Assembly: GCF_027887165.1 (NCBI RefSeq)
Contig: NC_077233.1
Span: 231,407,372 to 231,471,371 of the forward strand
Reading direction: 5' to 3'
DNA from: Monodelphis domestica
Lineage: Eukaryota; Chordata; Mammalia; Didelphimorphia; Didelphidae
Length of the DNA stretch: 64,000 nucleotides
Of this stretch, positions 1 through 10,734 are shown piece after piece. The notes below the pieces were generated by a model. That model worked only from the letters and a program-made list of their open reading frames with translations, made no database searches and was not told where the DNA came from. A program made the position numbers and the translations under genes. Position 1 is the first letter of the stretch. The number at the start of each line of letters is the position of its first letter.

Positions 1-194
1 TCAACTAGTGTTTCCAGCACCAGGGATAGCTCCTTTATTTTGAAGGCAGCTGCTGCTATGGTGCCCAGACCTCTCCCTTCATCCTTTTAGTGTTTGTTTA
101 TGGGAAACAAGAACATACTTTTATTGATTCTAGGGAAATCATTCTAAAAGACCATTCCATAGGGAAACATTCTAAAATACAGAACACTTTTATT
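1..194. other. No recognised feature
   Basis: AT-rich sequence with a short direct repeat (a block around 115-145 recurs near 180-202, sharing TTTTATTGATTCTAGG). No gene or element identified. Confidence 0.4.
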
Positions 195-375
195 GATTCT
201 AGGCTGGAAGGAAGATTAAAGGTCATGTAGGACAATACTCTAATTTGGCAGTTGAGGAAATACATCTGAAGAGTCAAAGGACTTACTCAAGGTTACCCAG
301 ATAGTGATTGACCTGTATTCAAACTATGATTCTCTGACTAAATCCAACTCTCTTTCTACTGTATCAAGCCTGTCT
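195..375 (-). repeat. Ancient MIR- or CR1/L3-like relic
   Basis: Diverged match to the pattern GAAGGA..AAAGGTCATGTAG..ACTTACTCAAGGTTACCCAGATAGT..CTCTTTCTACT, seen in many mammalian relics of the form 'ggaagggacctTAGAGGTCATctag...gttaagtgacttgcccaaggtcacacag'. Family assignment is tentative. Confidence 0.5.
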
Positions 376-880
376 GTTTTCCCAGTACTAAATATTGAAA
401 TCTGAAGTATAAGCTTAAAGGTCATAGTTATTCTCTAAATATCTCTCTCTAAAGGGGAATTATAATAATAGTACCTGCTCTGATTTCTATAGGATGTAAA
501 GATTTACAAACCACTGTCCTCATGACACTCCTGTAAGAGAGGCAGCATAATTTTTATTAACCCTTTTTGCACATAATACTGAGGCTGACATATACTCAGT
601 GATTTGCTTCAGGTCAAACAGCTGATAAAAAGCAGACATAGGAACTGAACCCAGGTCCCCTAACTCCAGATCCTGTGGGTTTTTTCTACTTAATACTATA
701 ATGCCTCCAGACAGTTTACTTCTCCTTCTTTTTGATGCTTTACTGATTTTGTATTTTACTGATTTATATGGATGTTCCTTTTTCTCCTCCTTTAAGAAAA
801 GAAATACCCCAAATTTCATCTTTGAATAGCCTTTATAATATTGTTATCTTTAATTCATTTAGTATTATCCTACCTCAGAC
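376..880. other. Unassigned sequence with MIR-like core (540-700)
   Basis: Around 540-700 the order TAAC..GAGGCTGACATATACTCAGTGATTTGCTTCAGGTCAAACAGC..AGGAACTGAACCCAGGTC resembles an antisense MIR. The rest is not recognised and has no coding signature. Confidence 0.4.
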
Positions 881-884
881 ACAT

Positions 885-1010
885 TCTAGCTGTGTTCTCA
901 GCAAATTATATAACCCCTCTTTACCTAAGTTACTGCATATGTAAAATGGGGATAATTTATAGCACCTGCCTCCTACAGCTGTTTTGGAGGTAGCATTCAA
1001 ATTCAGTTCT
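885..1010 (+). repeat. MIR relic
   Basis: CCTCAGACACATTCTAGCTG, then a TGTAAAATGGGGATAAT block and GCACCTGCCTCCTACAGCTG: the core order of mammalian MIR SINEs, strongly diverged. Confidence 0.6.
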
Positions 1011-1189
1011 TTCTGACTCCACATCTATGCATATTCTATCCATTGCACCTAGAGGACCTTTCATTTTTTCTTTACAAAAAAATCCACTTAGATAAATCAG
1101 AGATCATATTTCTAATTTTTAAAATGAGGAAATTTGTTTCTGGCATCATGATATAATGGGGAGTGCAATGAATTGGTAATGAGCGCATG

Positions 1190-1350
1190 GACTCTAAAAC
1201 AGGTTCGCTCACCAGCTAATTGTACAATTTTGGACAAATAAATTTACCCATCTGGGTTTCAGTTTTGTTCATCTGAATGATGAAGGGTAGGTTTAGAGGA
1301 TCTCTTAGGTCTTTCCCAGATCTCACTTCTAGGATTCTGTGATTATATAA
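1190..1350 (+). repeat. MIR-like relic
   Basis: Order ACTCTAAAACAGGTTCGCTC, CAGCTAATTGTACAATTTTG, a TCAGTTTTGTTCATCTGAATGA block and GATCTCTTAGGTCTTTCCC follows the MIR core and tail. Old and diverged. Confidence 0.45.
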
Positions 1351-1896
1351 CTTGCATAGGCACTCAATTAATGGCAAAAGCAGGACTAGTATGTGCTTTC
1401 TGCCACTCAGTTCCAGGTTACTCATGAATGAACTAAGACGGGGAAAGGGTTCCCCAAGACCCCCTAGTAGACTCCTAGTTTACAATTACTAACTTCAACT
1501 AAGTTACTGTGCAGTAACTGCTCAGCAATGGTCTGGCAGTAGAGGGCACTGTGGGAACATGCCCACACAAAACGTAGCTTAAATAATGTGCCTCTTCTAG
1601 AATTCACGCCCCAGTTGCTATCCTAAAGTATACTCCTCTACTCTATTTAGTGACAGAAAGCCATACAATTTAGAAGAAAAGATTCCAACTTTCTGATGAA
1701 GAACTTGGTGGTGATTAATATGTCATGGTAATAAAAAAATTATAATTCTCAAATCCAAAGAATTTTTCCTTTTACTTTCTTGTACCTTTCTTGTACCCCT
1801 TCCTTCTACTCTTCTTATTTTCTTTCCTAAAGTGAGTTCCCAAATACTCTTGAGTGACAGAAAACTACACAACTTGGGCAGAAATCCTTTTTAAGT

Positions 1897-2022
1897 TTCT
1901 TCCTTCCTTCCTTCCTTCCTTCCTTCCTTCCTTCCTTCCTTCCTTCCTTCCTTCCTTCCTTCCTTCCTTCCTTCCTTCCTTCCTTCCTTCCTTCCTTCCT
2001 TCCTCCCTTTCTTTCTTCCTCC

Positions 2023-2068
<46 letters not shown>
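1897..2068. repeat. (TTCC)n/(TTTC)n microsatellite
   Basis: About 26 near-perfect TTCC units (1900-2003) pass into TTTC units (2025-2068), then into a looser pyrimidine-rich tract to about 2195. The open frames through it (poly-Ser/Phe/Leu or Lys/Glu/Arg) are repeat artefacts. Confidence 0.97.
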
Positions 2069-2070
<2 letters not shown>

Positions 2071-2321
2071 TCATTACTCATTTCCTCTTTTTCTTCCTTA
2101 TCTTCTCATTCCTTCTCATCCCCCTCCTCTTCTTCTTCCTCCTCCTCTTCTTCTCCTTTTCTGCCTCCTCATTCTCTTCTTCTTCTCCCTCTCAATAGTT
2201 TTATTAGTATAGGCTAGTACTTTAGGTTTAAATTTGAAATAAAATTACATCCCTTGTAACCCTTCTAACAAAAGGAGATTTACTTCACCATATCAAGGGA
2301 AGGACATTAAAAATGGAAAGA

Positions 2322-2530
2322 GGGGCAGCTAGGTAGCTTATTGGATAGAGAGTCAGGTCTGGAGATGAGAGGTCCTGGGTTCAAATTTGCTGTCAGACAC
2401 TTCCTAGCTATATGACCCTGGACAAGTCACTTAATTCTAAACCCTAGTTTCCTAGCCTTCATTGCTCTTCTGTCTTGGAAATGGTATCAATTTTAAGAGG
2501 AAAGGTAAGGGATTTTTCCCCTAAAAAATC
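2322..2530 (+). mobile_element. Marsupial tRNA-derived SINE (GGTAAGGG-tail family)
   Basis: Starts GGGGCAGCTAGGTAGCTTAT, with GTTCAAATTTG as the B-box-like part, CTAGCTATATGACCCTGG in the middle and a terminal AAAGGTAAGGG before an A-rich tail. This is a very common marsupial SINE with a Pol III tRNA-like head. Confidence 0.9.
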
Positions 2531-3525
2531 AAAGAAAGAATATTCTTTATTGAGACAGTCTTGATTCAGTCAAGCACTATTCTTTTGTTGCTGATCTGTG
2601 GTTAGAAGCCTGAGGAAGATAGAGCCCTTTGTGTCTTGGCTGTTTTTCTATTTAGGTAACCAAGATGTGCCAATGGTTTGAGCATCAGTCTCCTAAGATG
2701 AAAAAGACAGTTTCAGTACCTTTTAAGGAAAACAAAAACAAAAAGTCTACCCTAATCTTCATAAGGCAAGACCTTAGTATATTGCTTCCACCACAATGGA
2801 TAATCTCTCTTTCCAAATTTGTTCTTCCTTGATGAAGGCAAAAAAGACAGTCGTCATTACTCAGATGCTGAAACTGCTACAGTAAAATATTTTGAAACCT
2901 CTCCTTCCTTCTTTCCAAGTCTAAAATATGTCCAAAGTCCAATGCTTATCTCATAGAAATAATGATTGAGAATAGGTGTGCAGAGGAAAATGAGAACAAC
3001 AGGGCAGAAAACAGGAGTGGAATGTCACAAAACGGCAAGGGATGATGCCCTAAACTACTCACTACTTAATTGACTTTAGAGGTGTTTTATTACTTAGGAA
3101 TACCTGAATAAGGGCTTTATAAACACTGATGAGTCAGTTCTACCCTAATCATAAATATTGCCACAGGATAAAGGATGGTGGTTATTTTGGGCTTAGTAAA
3201 GGGATTAACCTATTAAAAATTGAAAAAATTGAAAAAAAAAGGAACTCATCAGCTGCTGCTATTAGATGGCAAAGTCAAAGTATCTGTGGCTGGGGACTCA
3301 TCTGCATGAAGTCCTGGGATCATAGGTCTTTTTCTTCAGATGCTAGAGTTTGATCCACTCTCTTTTTTTTATCAACCAGGTTAACCTAAACTTGGCCAGT
3401 CATCTCACAAATCCATGCACAAAGGGAACCAAATAAGAGAGTGTAGATGATTAAATGAAATTCATTCCCTCTATTGTAAATAAACTCACTAAAATACACA
3501 TAATTATGATGGTTCATCTTTATGC
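2531..3525. other. Unassigned sequence
   Basis: About 1 kb of AT-rich DNA. A 74-codon frame at 3129-3353 has no recognisable domain. Nothing else identified. Confidence 0.4.
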
Positions 3526-3527
3526 AA

Positions 3528-3620
3528 GATGTCAGTTGCTAGCTGAGTGACCTTTAGCAAATTCTCTAACTCAGTAGCATTATCTATACAATGGGGGTTA
3601 TATAATACCTGAAATGCCTC
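3528..3620 (+). repeat. MIR-like relic
   Basis: TTGCTAGCTGAGTGACCTTTAG, ATTATCTATACAATGGGGGT and the following TATAATACCT follow the MIR core. Short and diverged. Confidence 0.5.
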
Positions 3621-3727
3621 ATCATGGCATAAAGTTGGCCATGAAAGAATACCAATAAATTTCAACAAATTCTACCATGTCAGAAAGGTTTCTCAGTATG
3701 GTCCTAGCAATATACCAAGTCTTCTTC

Positions 3728-4023
3728 TGTGACAGAGGCTGGCACTAGAGAAAAAGTGCCAGGCTGGAGTGTGTGAAATTGATCACCTCGATGGGAGAGG
3801 GTCCCTAGGAGTGGAATCCGGAGGAGGAGAGGACTCTGGTTGGGAGAGCAGTGAGGGCTCTCGGTCTTGAGAAGCCAAAGAGAGAAGTTGGGAAAAAGAC
3901 TTTCTCCTGAGGCTTACCCATTTTTCCTGATGGTGACTGGAAATCTTTTCCCCAAACACTTTCCAATTGAAGGGACTTCTGAAGAGAAACCTGAGCAGAC
4001 TTTACCTCAGCTCCTGTTTTGCC
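3728..4023 (+). repeat. Left inverted arm of the fossil
   Basis: Matches the reverse complement of 5538-5833. Shared landmarks include TTGATCACCTC, GAGAAGCCAAAGAGAGAAGT, GACTTTCTCCTGAG and GAAGGGACTTCTGAAGAGAA. Confidence 0.85.
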
Positions 4024-5309
4024 ATAATGTACTGTAACCAAACATGGTGGGATGCATTTCCTGGGTGCTCCTTTTGTGACCTTTCCTGAAGTCTCAGACT
4101 GCCCTTCCTCAGTTTCTTCATCATCCTCATCCTCAGAACTTAGCTTGCTTATCATATTTCTAAGATGAGGTTTAAATCGGAGTGGATCATTTTCACTGAG
4201 ATTGCCTGTCACTGCTGTTCTCACCAATTTGTCTATTTGATGCTTGGGTTTTTGATCCAAAGGATGCAGTTTCTCTAAAAGCGTTTGAATCTCCATCAGT
4301 CTCAGGATTGTAGGATGTTCCTAAAGTGAACTTCCTGAAGCTTTGTCCAGTATGAGGTAGCTCAGGTCCATTGAATAACAACTGGTCTTTTACTTCCAAG
4401 AAGCTAAGGCCTTTGTCTGTAGGGTAGGCTCCAGCCTGTACCTTCTTTGTCAGAGCTTGAATTTGGGCTGTTACAGCCACCACCTGCTCCTGGTAGTTGT
4501 TCAAAAGAGACAGTACAAGTGGCACATCTGACTCTAATACCTCTGGTGCTGCCACCTTGAGAGCATCACTTCCCTTCATCCCCTCTTTAGTAATTCCATC
4601 CCCATTCAATACACTATTATTAACTAGCTCTGTATCACTTTGGACCACTACTGTCTGTGAGATAACAGCTTGCTCAGAGGAAAGGTTTGTTTTTGTGTTA
4701 ATTTCAGTTTGAGAACTGCTTGGTGATATTTCACTATCAAAGACTCTTCTGTTCCCATTCCCTTAGATTGCTTTGCAGTCTCTGGTTCAGGGAATAGACA
4801 GTCATTGGAATTTTCATATTGATCTGTGCTAAACCCATCCCTGGGACTGGTATCTTTGAGTGTTTTAGGATTTTGTGGGTAAAAGTCTTTGGTTTTAGGT
4901 TTTACGTTAGTTCTCCCCTCGTTTTCCTTTCTTTCCCCTCTTAGATTTATAAATGTATCAGCTCCAACGGCTTTTGTAACAATGTCTCATTTGGCTATCT
5001 TGTCAGAATGATCTGGATACTTAAGTTAATAACTGTATTAAAAAAGATAAAAAGAGGGAAATTTGTACCCCAAGGGAAGTTTGGACTTTTGGTATGGAGA
5101 AGGGGAAAGAGAGGAGAACCCACTTCTCAAAGTGGGGTTCAGGGGAGACAGCAGATGTAATGAGTTGGCTCAGAGAGAGGAGAGGGGGTTTGAAGATTTT
5201 TCCCTCTTCTGCCTTCCCTCCTTGGCTAAAGTCACTCTCCCAGATTCACTCTTGTCCCTCTTGTCCCCCCTCCACTACTCTAGACCAAAGGGTCTCCCCT
5301 TATCTGTTT

Positions 5310-5336
5310 ACTCACACTCACACTCACACTCACACT
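5310..5336. repeat. (CACACT)n microsatellite
   Basis: Four to five CACACT units inside the LTR-like part of the fossil. Confidence 0.9.
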
Positions 5337-5537
5337 GGGGAACAGATAACTTTTAATGTCAACTCAATCAGGTAAATCAAAAGGAAATAATGGGCAGGGA
5401 AGAATGGGAAAAGGAATGTGGGAAAAGGGGGTTCCTGTCTCTATCTAAACCCTTTCCCCTCCCTCCTTGAGTTTGGGGGGAATTCAGGCCTTGGCAGCCT
5501 GATCCCCCTGAGAGAAAGTCAGGTTGACTTACCCCTG

Positions 5538-5833
5538 GGCAACAGGAGCTAAAGTAAAGTCTGCTCAGGTTTCTCTTCAGAAGTCCCTTCAATTGGGAAG
5601 TGTTGGGGGGAAAGATTTCCAATCTCCAGCAGGAAAAATGGGTAATGCTCAGGAGAAAGTCTTTTTCCCAACTTCTCTCTTTGGCTTCTCAAGACCAAGA
5701 GTCCTCACTGCTCTCCCAGCCAGAGTCTTCTCCTCCTCCAAATTCTACTCCTGAGGACCATCCCCCATTGAGGTGATCAATTTCATATACTATTCAGCCT
5801 GGCAGCTTTTCTCTAGTGCCAGCCTCTGTCACA
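5538..5833 (-). repeat. Right inverted arm of the fossil
   Basis: Inverted counterpart of 3728-4023. Its outer end reads CAGCCTCTGTCACA, the reverse complement of the left outer end. Confidence 0.85.
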
Positions 5834-6360
5834 ATTTCCAAGAACTATCCAAAATAGTACAGAGAATTGCATCATCAATAGGCTGGTCATATCGTGACAG
5901 AGAGTCGGCTTTCATATCAGGAAGACTTTAAGTTCAAATCCCAGCTCTAACAAATAGTGACTACTTTTCTGAGTTCCATGTAACTTTTTATTACTATCAG
6001 TTACAGAGGACTTGATCATCTACATTGGCAAAAGAATTTTCCTCAATGGAAGTTCCCTAAAACAATGAAATCACAAGTGTTATAAAAAATGGTCCATACA
6101 ACTTTGGAAGAATGTGATATAAAGAAGACTAATTAGGAGACTTTGGGATTGTACTGGTGCCAGATTATGAGGGTTAGGACTAATGTGGTAGCAGCAGCAG
6201 GGGAAGAATTTGAAAACATATTATGAGGGAATATTGAACACAATTAAATGAGTTCTCAAGGCTATTGAAATTGGAGTTTAGGGTTAAGTGACTTACCCGG
6301 GGATACACAGGTAGGAAGGAGCAAGCAAAGGAATAGGAAAATTAGGACAGCACAGTTTTA
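5834..6360. other. Unassigned old-repeat-like sequence
   Basis: No confident element. Part (6080-6300) looks like the upstream part of the L2-like stretch that follows. Confidence 0.35.
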
Positions 6361-6760
6361 GTCTAGAGAGAATAGAGCATGGTCATTCATGTCAAATACT
6401 ACTGAGGTGTCAAGGAGGATTAGGACTGGAAAAAGCCCAATGAATTTTATAAGTAGACCTTTGGTGTCTTGGAGAGAGCAATTTCAGAGTGGTAAGGGAA
6501 GAAAAAAGATTACATCAGTCTGAGTTAGGGATATTGAGAAAATAGAGATAACTGGTAAATTTTCTGATGGAAAAAAAAGGAGATGCAGAAATAGGGAGAT
6601 GACTTGGAGGAATTATAGAAGTGGAAGGGAATAGGGGAGGGGATTTTTAAAAGGGGAGACCTTGTCTTTGTTGGTTAAGGGAAAAGAGTAAATGGAGACA
6701 CAGAAATCAAGGAGAAAAGCGGGATGATGGACTCAGGGACTGGAGTGAGTAGAAAGAGAT
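6361..6760 (-). repeat. Ancient L2-like relic, antisense
   Basis: The order CTGAGGTGTCAAGGAGGATTAGGACTGG, TGGAGAGAGCAATTTCAG, then GGGGAGACC is the pattern seen in antisense L2 3'-region copies of other mammals. It is strongly diverged and assigned from memory of that pattern only. Confidence 0.4.
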
Positions 6761-7394
6761 CAGAATAATGATAACTACATGTGGCAGAATAGCAATGCAT
6801 GCTTTCTCCTTACTTCCCATAATCTTCCAAAATGAGTTTTAAAATCAAAGCTTCAACTTCACTTTAGAAGGATACCAGCAAAATAAGTAAATCTATTCAC
6901 CTGAACCTCTTAACAAAATACAGCCATTGTCCCTTCCCCCTCCAAATGAAATAAGTACATTAAAAAACTATTTTTCAACCTAGTGTGCCACTCTAAGTAA
7001 CTATTTTGAAATTAATCTATTGCATAATTTAGATAGAAAAGGTCCACTTATCTTTCTAACTGTAACATAATTATGCATGTCATCACATATCTTCTTTAAA
7101 CACAATCTCTCAGTCAAAAAACACTTATGAGCTACACCCACATCTAAAGACCATAACAATGTAGATGAGGTGCTAAGGAATTCCTTATGTTAGTATCTTC
7201 CAGGTTATTGGCAGCTAGGTCTCTCAGGAAGTGATGAGTCAGGTGCTCTCCACTCCACTACTCTCTCTATAAGTCAATTATAACTCAACCTACATACTCT
7301 TAACATCAGGAGATAAGGATTACTTCTCTCTTTTTTGTTTCTTGTTTCTTCTTTGTTTTCTTCATTATTTAGGAGTAGGTTTTCTTGATAGATA
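6761..7394. other. Unassigned sequence
   Basis: AT-rich, no coding or repeat signature that I can support. A fragment TAGGTCTCTCAGGAAGTGAT near 7216 may be SINE debris. Confidence 0.4.
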
Positions 7395-7491
7395 GCCCAA
7401 GGTTTCAATTTTGTCATATATCCAGTACCTATCATTAGTAGACATTTAATAAATGCTTGTTGGTTGGTTGATGGATGGATGGATGGATGGA
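7395..7491 (+). repeat. L2 3' tip with (ATGG)n tail
   Basis: TTTAATAAATGCTTGTTGGTTGGTTG then a GGAT/ATGG run: the L2 3' end with its short tandem tail. Confidence 0.7.
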
Positions 7492-7524
7492 ATGATTCCA
7501 CTATTAAGGTTTAGGGGTAGGGGT

Positions 7525-7650
7525 AGGAGTCAGGAAGACACTTACTAGTTTCATGACCCTGGATAATTTATTTGATCTCTCTGGGCTTCTGTTCTCTATT
7601 ATGTAAAATGAGGAGATTGGATTTATCTTCAATGTGGTTTCTAATTCCCA
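7525..7650 (+). repeat. MIR relic
   Basis: CTTACTAGTTTCATGACCCTGG, TCTCTCTGGGCTTCTGTTCT and TGTAAAATGAGGAGATTGGA follow the MIR core order. Confidence 0.6.
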
Positions 7651-7849
7651 GAAGTTAGCCTTTATCCCTCTCTCCTCTGTCTCACATTCCATTCCTCAAT
7701 TTCTGACAAGCCTATCATTTTAAGGAACAATGCCCTTCATTAGTTACAAGAACTTGGGCAGATCACTATAGCAAGTCATTTCTAAATCGAGGGGGTTGAT
7801 CTTAATGACTTTAATTACAAATATATTATTCCACTTTATGGTATATGAT

Positions 7850-7960
7850 ATGATAACTTTGGGTAACTGATATAACTACTTTAAGTTTCAGTTTCCTAAC
7901 ATGTACAATGGGAATGACAATTTTGATGACACCTACCTTGAATGGTTTTTGTGGGGAAAG
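7850..7960 (+). repeat. MIR-like relic
   Basis: TAAGTTTCAGTTTCCTAACATG, then ACAATGGGAATGACAAT and ACACCTACCTTG: MIR tail half. Confidence 0.5.
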
Positions 7961-8021
7961 TGTGAATTATCAATATCTTCATTATTGATGATAGGAGATA
8001 TGCCTGTTAGAACTTTTGTTT

Positions 8022-8243
8022 TTGTTGTTATTTAGTAATTTTTTTCTTGGCAAAGATACTGTAGTATATTATCATTTCCTTCTCCAGCTCATTTTATAAA
8101 TGAGGAAACAGAGGCAAATAGCATTAAATAGCTCAAATAGCAAATAGCACAGGGTCACACAGCTAGTAAGTGCCTGAGGCCAGATTTGAATTTGGGAATT
8201 CCTAAGTCCAGGCTCTATCTATTGTACTACTTAGCTACCCTGA
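8022..8243 (-). mobile_element. MAR1-like CORE-SINE, antisense
   Basis: Reads TTGTTGTTATTTAGT, CTTGGCAAAGATACTG, CCTTCTCCAGCTCATTTTA, GGGTCACACAGCTAGTAAGT and ACTTAGCTACCC: the reverse complement of a marsupial CORE-SINE with tRNA-like head and AACAACAA 3' end. Confidence 0.85.
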
Positions 8244-8260
8244 GTATAGCTTGCCCATTC

Positions 8261-8468
8261 TTTTTTTTTTTTTTTAAACCCTTACCTTCTGTCTTAGAAT
8301 CAATATGTGTATTGGTTCTAAGGCAGAAGTGTAGTTAGGGCTAGGCAATGGGGGTTAAGTGACTTAACCAGGGTCACACAGCTAGGGAGTGTCTGAGGTC
8401 AGATTTGAACCCAGGATATCTCATCTCTGGGCCTGATTCTCAAGCCACTGAACCACCCATCTGTCCCC
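8261..8468 (-). mobile_element. Marsupial SINE (GGTAAGGG-tail family) with target duplication
   Basis: T-run, AAACCCTTACCTTCTGTCTT, GGGTCACACAGCTAGGGAGT, ending CACCCATCTGTCCCC. It is flanked by TAGCTTGCCCATTC (8247-8260) and TAGCTTGCTCATTC (8469-8482), a 14-base target duplication with one mismatch, so the copy is complete. Confidence 0.93.
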
Positions 8469-8484
8469 TAGCTTGCTCATTCTT

Positions 8485-9158
8485 TTTTTTTTTATTTGAA
8501 ATTTTTTATTTAATTAATTAATTTAGAAAAATTTTTCATGATCACACGATTCATGTTCTTTCCTTTCCCTGCTCCCAACCCTTCCCATAGCCAACAAGCA
8601 ATTCCACTGGGTTTTACATGTGTCATTGATCAAGACCTATTTCCATATTATTCATATTTTCAGTAGAGTGATTGCTTAGAGTCTATATCTCCAATTATAT
8701 CCCCATCGAACCATGTGATCAAGCAGTTGTTTTTCTTCTGTCTTTCTGCTCTAATAGTTTTTCCTCTGAATATGGATAGTGTTCTTTCTCATAAGTCCCT
8801 CAGAATTGTCCTGGATTATTGCATTGTTGCTAATAGAGAAGTCCATTACTTTCAATTGTGCCACAGTGTATCGGTCTCTATGTATAAGGTTCTCCTGCTT
8901 CTGCTCCTTTCACTCTGCAGAAATTCCTGGAGGTTGTTCTAGTTCCCATGGAATTCCTCCAATTCATTATTGCTTTGAGCACAATAGTATTCCATCATCA
9001 ACAGATACCACAATTTGTTCAGTCATTTCCCAATTGAAGGGCATCCCCTTACTTTCCTTTTTTTTTGCCACCACAAAGAGTGTGGCTATAAATATTTTTG
9101 TACACAAGTTTTCCCCTATTATCTCATTAGGGTATAAACCCAGCAGCAAGATATGAAC
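8485..9158 (-). mobile_element. 5'-truncated L1, 3' end only
   Basis: Minus-strand L1: A-tail, 3' UTR (TTCATGATCACACGATTCAT, GGTTTTACATGTGTCATTGA) and the last ~120 codons of ORF2 (antisense of the [24 protein letters not shown] region). It ends at AGGGTATAAACCCAGCAG. Flanked by CTTGCTCATTCTT (8472-8484) and CTTGATCATTCTT (9159-9171), a 13-base duplication with one mismatch; the right copy is followed by AAAAG, giving a TTTT/AAGAATG nick site on the minus strand, matching the L1 endonuclease preference. Confidence 0.94.
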
Positions 9159-9284
9159 CTTGATCATTCTTAAAAGAAAGTTGCATTCAGGATTCAGGCA
9201 GATATCAATGGGAGGCAATAGTCATCATTTCCCTGTGTATTTAGTAATCAGAATTCTACAACAAAAAGGTCACTGTTTCTATAG

Positions 9285-9425
9285 CCAAAGAACCTTGGTC
9301 TAAATTCTGCCTTTGATACTTACTGTGAGGCCTTAGACAAGTCATTTAAATTCCTTAAGCCTCAGTTTTCTCATCTGTAAAATGAGGAAGTAGAACTAGT
9401 TTTTGGAGTCCCTTCCAAATTTAAA
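9285..9425 (+). repeat. MIR relic
   Basis: TTACTGTGAGGCCTTAGACAA, CTTAAGCCTCAGTTTTCTCA and CTGTAAAATGAGGAAGTAGA: MIR core. Confidence 0.7.
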
Positions 9426-9479
9426 ATCTGATAATTATCATTCAAATTTGGCTAATTCTGCACTATCCCATTTGGCTCT

Positions 9480-10734
9480 CCTACATGGCCATAACTTCTC
9501 TATTTTCAATAAAATACTCTTAGGCAGAAACAGGATGACAAAATATAAGCGGCAATCTAGCTGAACTCTTATAAGACTCTCCTCTAAGCAACTTTAAAAT
9601 AACTCCTCAAATCAAATTTTAGAATGGCAGAGACAACAAAAAGTCAGAATGAGACATTTTTTTCTGCCTAGGCAATTAAGAAAGTCAAAAGAAGTCTATG
9701 ACACTGGAGTATGTACCAGCTCAGAATGTACATGGTGGTAGCACCCAGCAATAGTAAGCTTTGAAGTATCCTCTTCTATGGTAGTGGAAGCAGAAGATTC
9801 AGAAACTCTTAGTCCAGAGATGATTGGAAGGGGATTGGACAATGGGTCAAAGCAGAGTATGTGGGATCCTTTGCTGGAACTGAGTACAGTTTGTGCTGAT
9901 TGACAACTCTATTGAGCATATGCATATACAGTTTCAGGGTAGAGAACAGTGTTTGTCATTGGTCACAAGGGATCAGGGGCCCTATTCTCCATTCCAAAGT
10001 CAAGAGGAGCACTAGCACTTGTGGCTGCAAATTAGTAGAGGTAAAGACTTCTTCTTGGGTAAAGTAGAGGTAAAGACTACTTCTTGGGTAAAGACAGAAA
10101 CACAAACCAGAAGAGCAATGAATATACCTCTTCTCAGATCATACCACCTTGGAAGCAATAAGAACTTTCAGACCTCCAGAGAGGGTTTTGAAAACAGCAG
10201 TACAAAAAAGCCTGAAACTTGGGACAGTGTCTCTCCATCCTCAGGTGAGCAAAGCCTAACTTTAAAACAAAAGCCAAAAATCAAGATATAGGCTAGAAAA
10301 AGGAACAAAAACCAAAAATAAAAAATAAGAGAACTGACCATAAAAAGCGACTATTTGGCAAGGAAGACCAAGACATAAATTTAGGAGACAATAATGTGAA
10401 AACAGCTATGACCAAAGTCTTAAAGAAAAAATGCCAATTGGACCCAAACCCAACAAGAATTTCTGGGAGAGTTAAAGGAAGAGATAAGAATAGCAAAGGG
10501 AAACTTGGGAAAAGAAATGAGAGTGATACAAGAAAACCATGAAAAGGGAATTAACAGTTTGGTTAAAAGAGGCACAAAAATACTGGAGAAGATAATACTT
10601 GGAAAACAGAATATGACAAATGGAAAAAGAGGTACAAAAGTTAACTAAGGGAATTTTCCTTAAAAATTATAATTGAGAAACTAAGGGCTAGGAGTTAAGA
10701 TAGGAACTTAATAGCAGCAAAAGCCAAAACTGCT
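9480..10734 (+). mobile_element. Old L1 copy A: 5' UTR and start of ORF1
   Basis: About 1.25 kb, plus strand. A 5' UTR-like stretch (landmarks CTTATAAGACTCTCCTCTAAG, ACATTTTTTTCTGCCTAGGC) is followed from about 10,240 by a Lys-rich region resembling the ORF1 start and coiled coil (KEKMPIGPKPNKNFW-type translation). It stops before the RNA-binding domain, where copy B begins. A 29-bp direct duplication lies at 10034-10091. Old, with many small changes. The 5' part could instead belong to another element. Confidence 0.55.
10034..10091. repeat. 29-bp tandem duplication
   Basis: AGTAGAGGTAAAGACTTCTT starts at 10034 and recurs at 10063 with one difference; both copies run into CTTGGGTAA. Confidence 0.8.

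Larger units (their letters stand above)
3728..5833 (-). mobile_element. Broken LTR-element-like fossil with inverted ends
   Basis: A 2.1-kb unit whose two ends are inverted copies: 3728-4023 (plus sense) matches the reverse complement of 5538-5833 over about 296 bp, roughly 90% by eye. Both copies begin TGTGACAGAGGCTGGCACTA at the outer edge, TG being the usual LTR start. Read on the minus strand, an LTR-like and leader-like stretch (5833 to about 5060, including a CACACT microsatellite) leads into a region with protein-coding character, Gag-like only in general look, which then runs into the opposite-facing end. It is broken, with several breaks, and no complete gene. No target duplication is clear, and the ~10% difference between arms suggests it is old. 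A long-TIR DNA transposon or Polinton-like relic is the alternative. Confidence 0.5.

Noticed and set aside
1827-2198. 84-, 114- and 69-codon frames
   Set aside because: They read through TTCC/TTTC repeats and give monotonous Lys/Glu/Arg or Phe/Leu/Ser chains.
5063-5375. 93- to 97-codon frames as genes
   Set aside because: They lie in the LTR-like part of a fossil and run through a CACACT microsatellite.
8020-8470. tRNA genes
   Set aside because: The tRNA-like A/B-box pattern here and elsewhere is the head of SINEs, with SINE bodies and tails attached.
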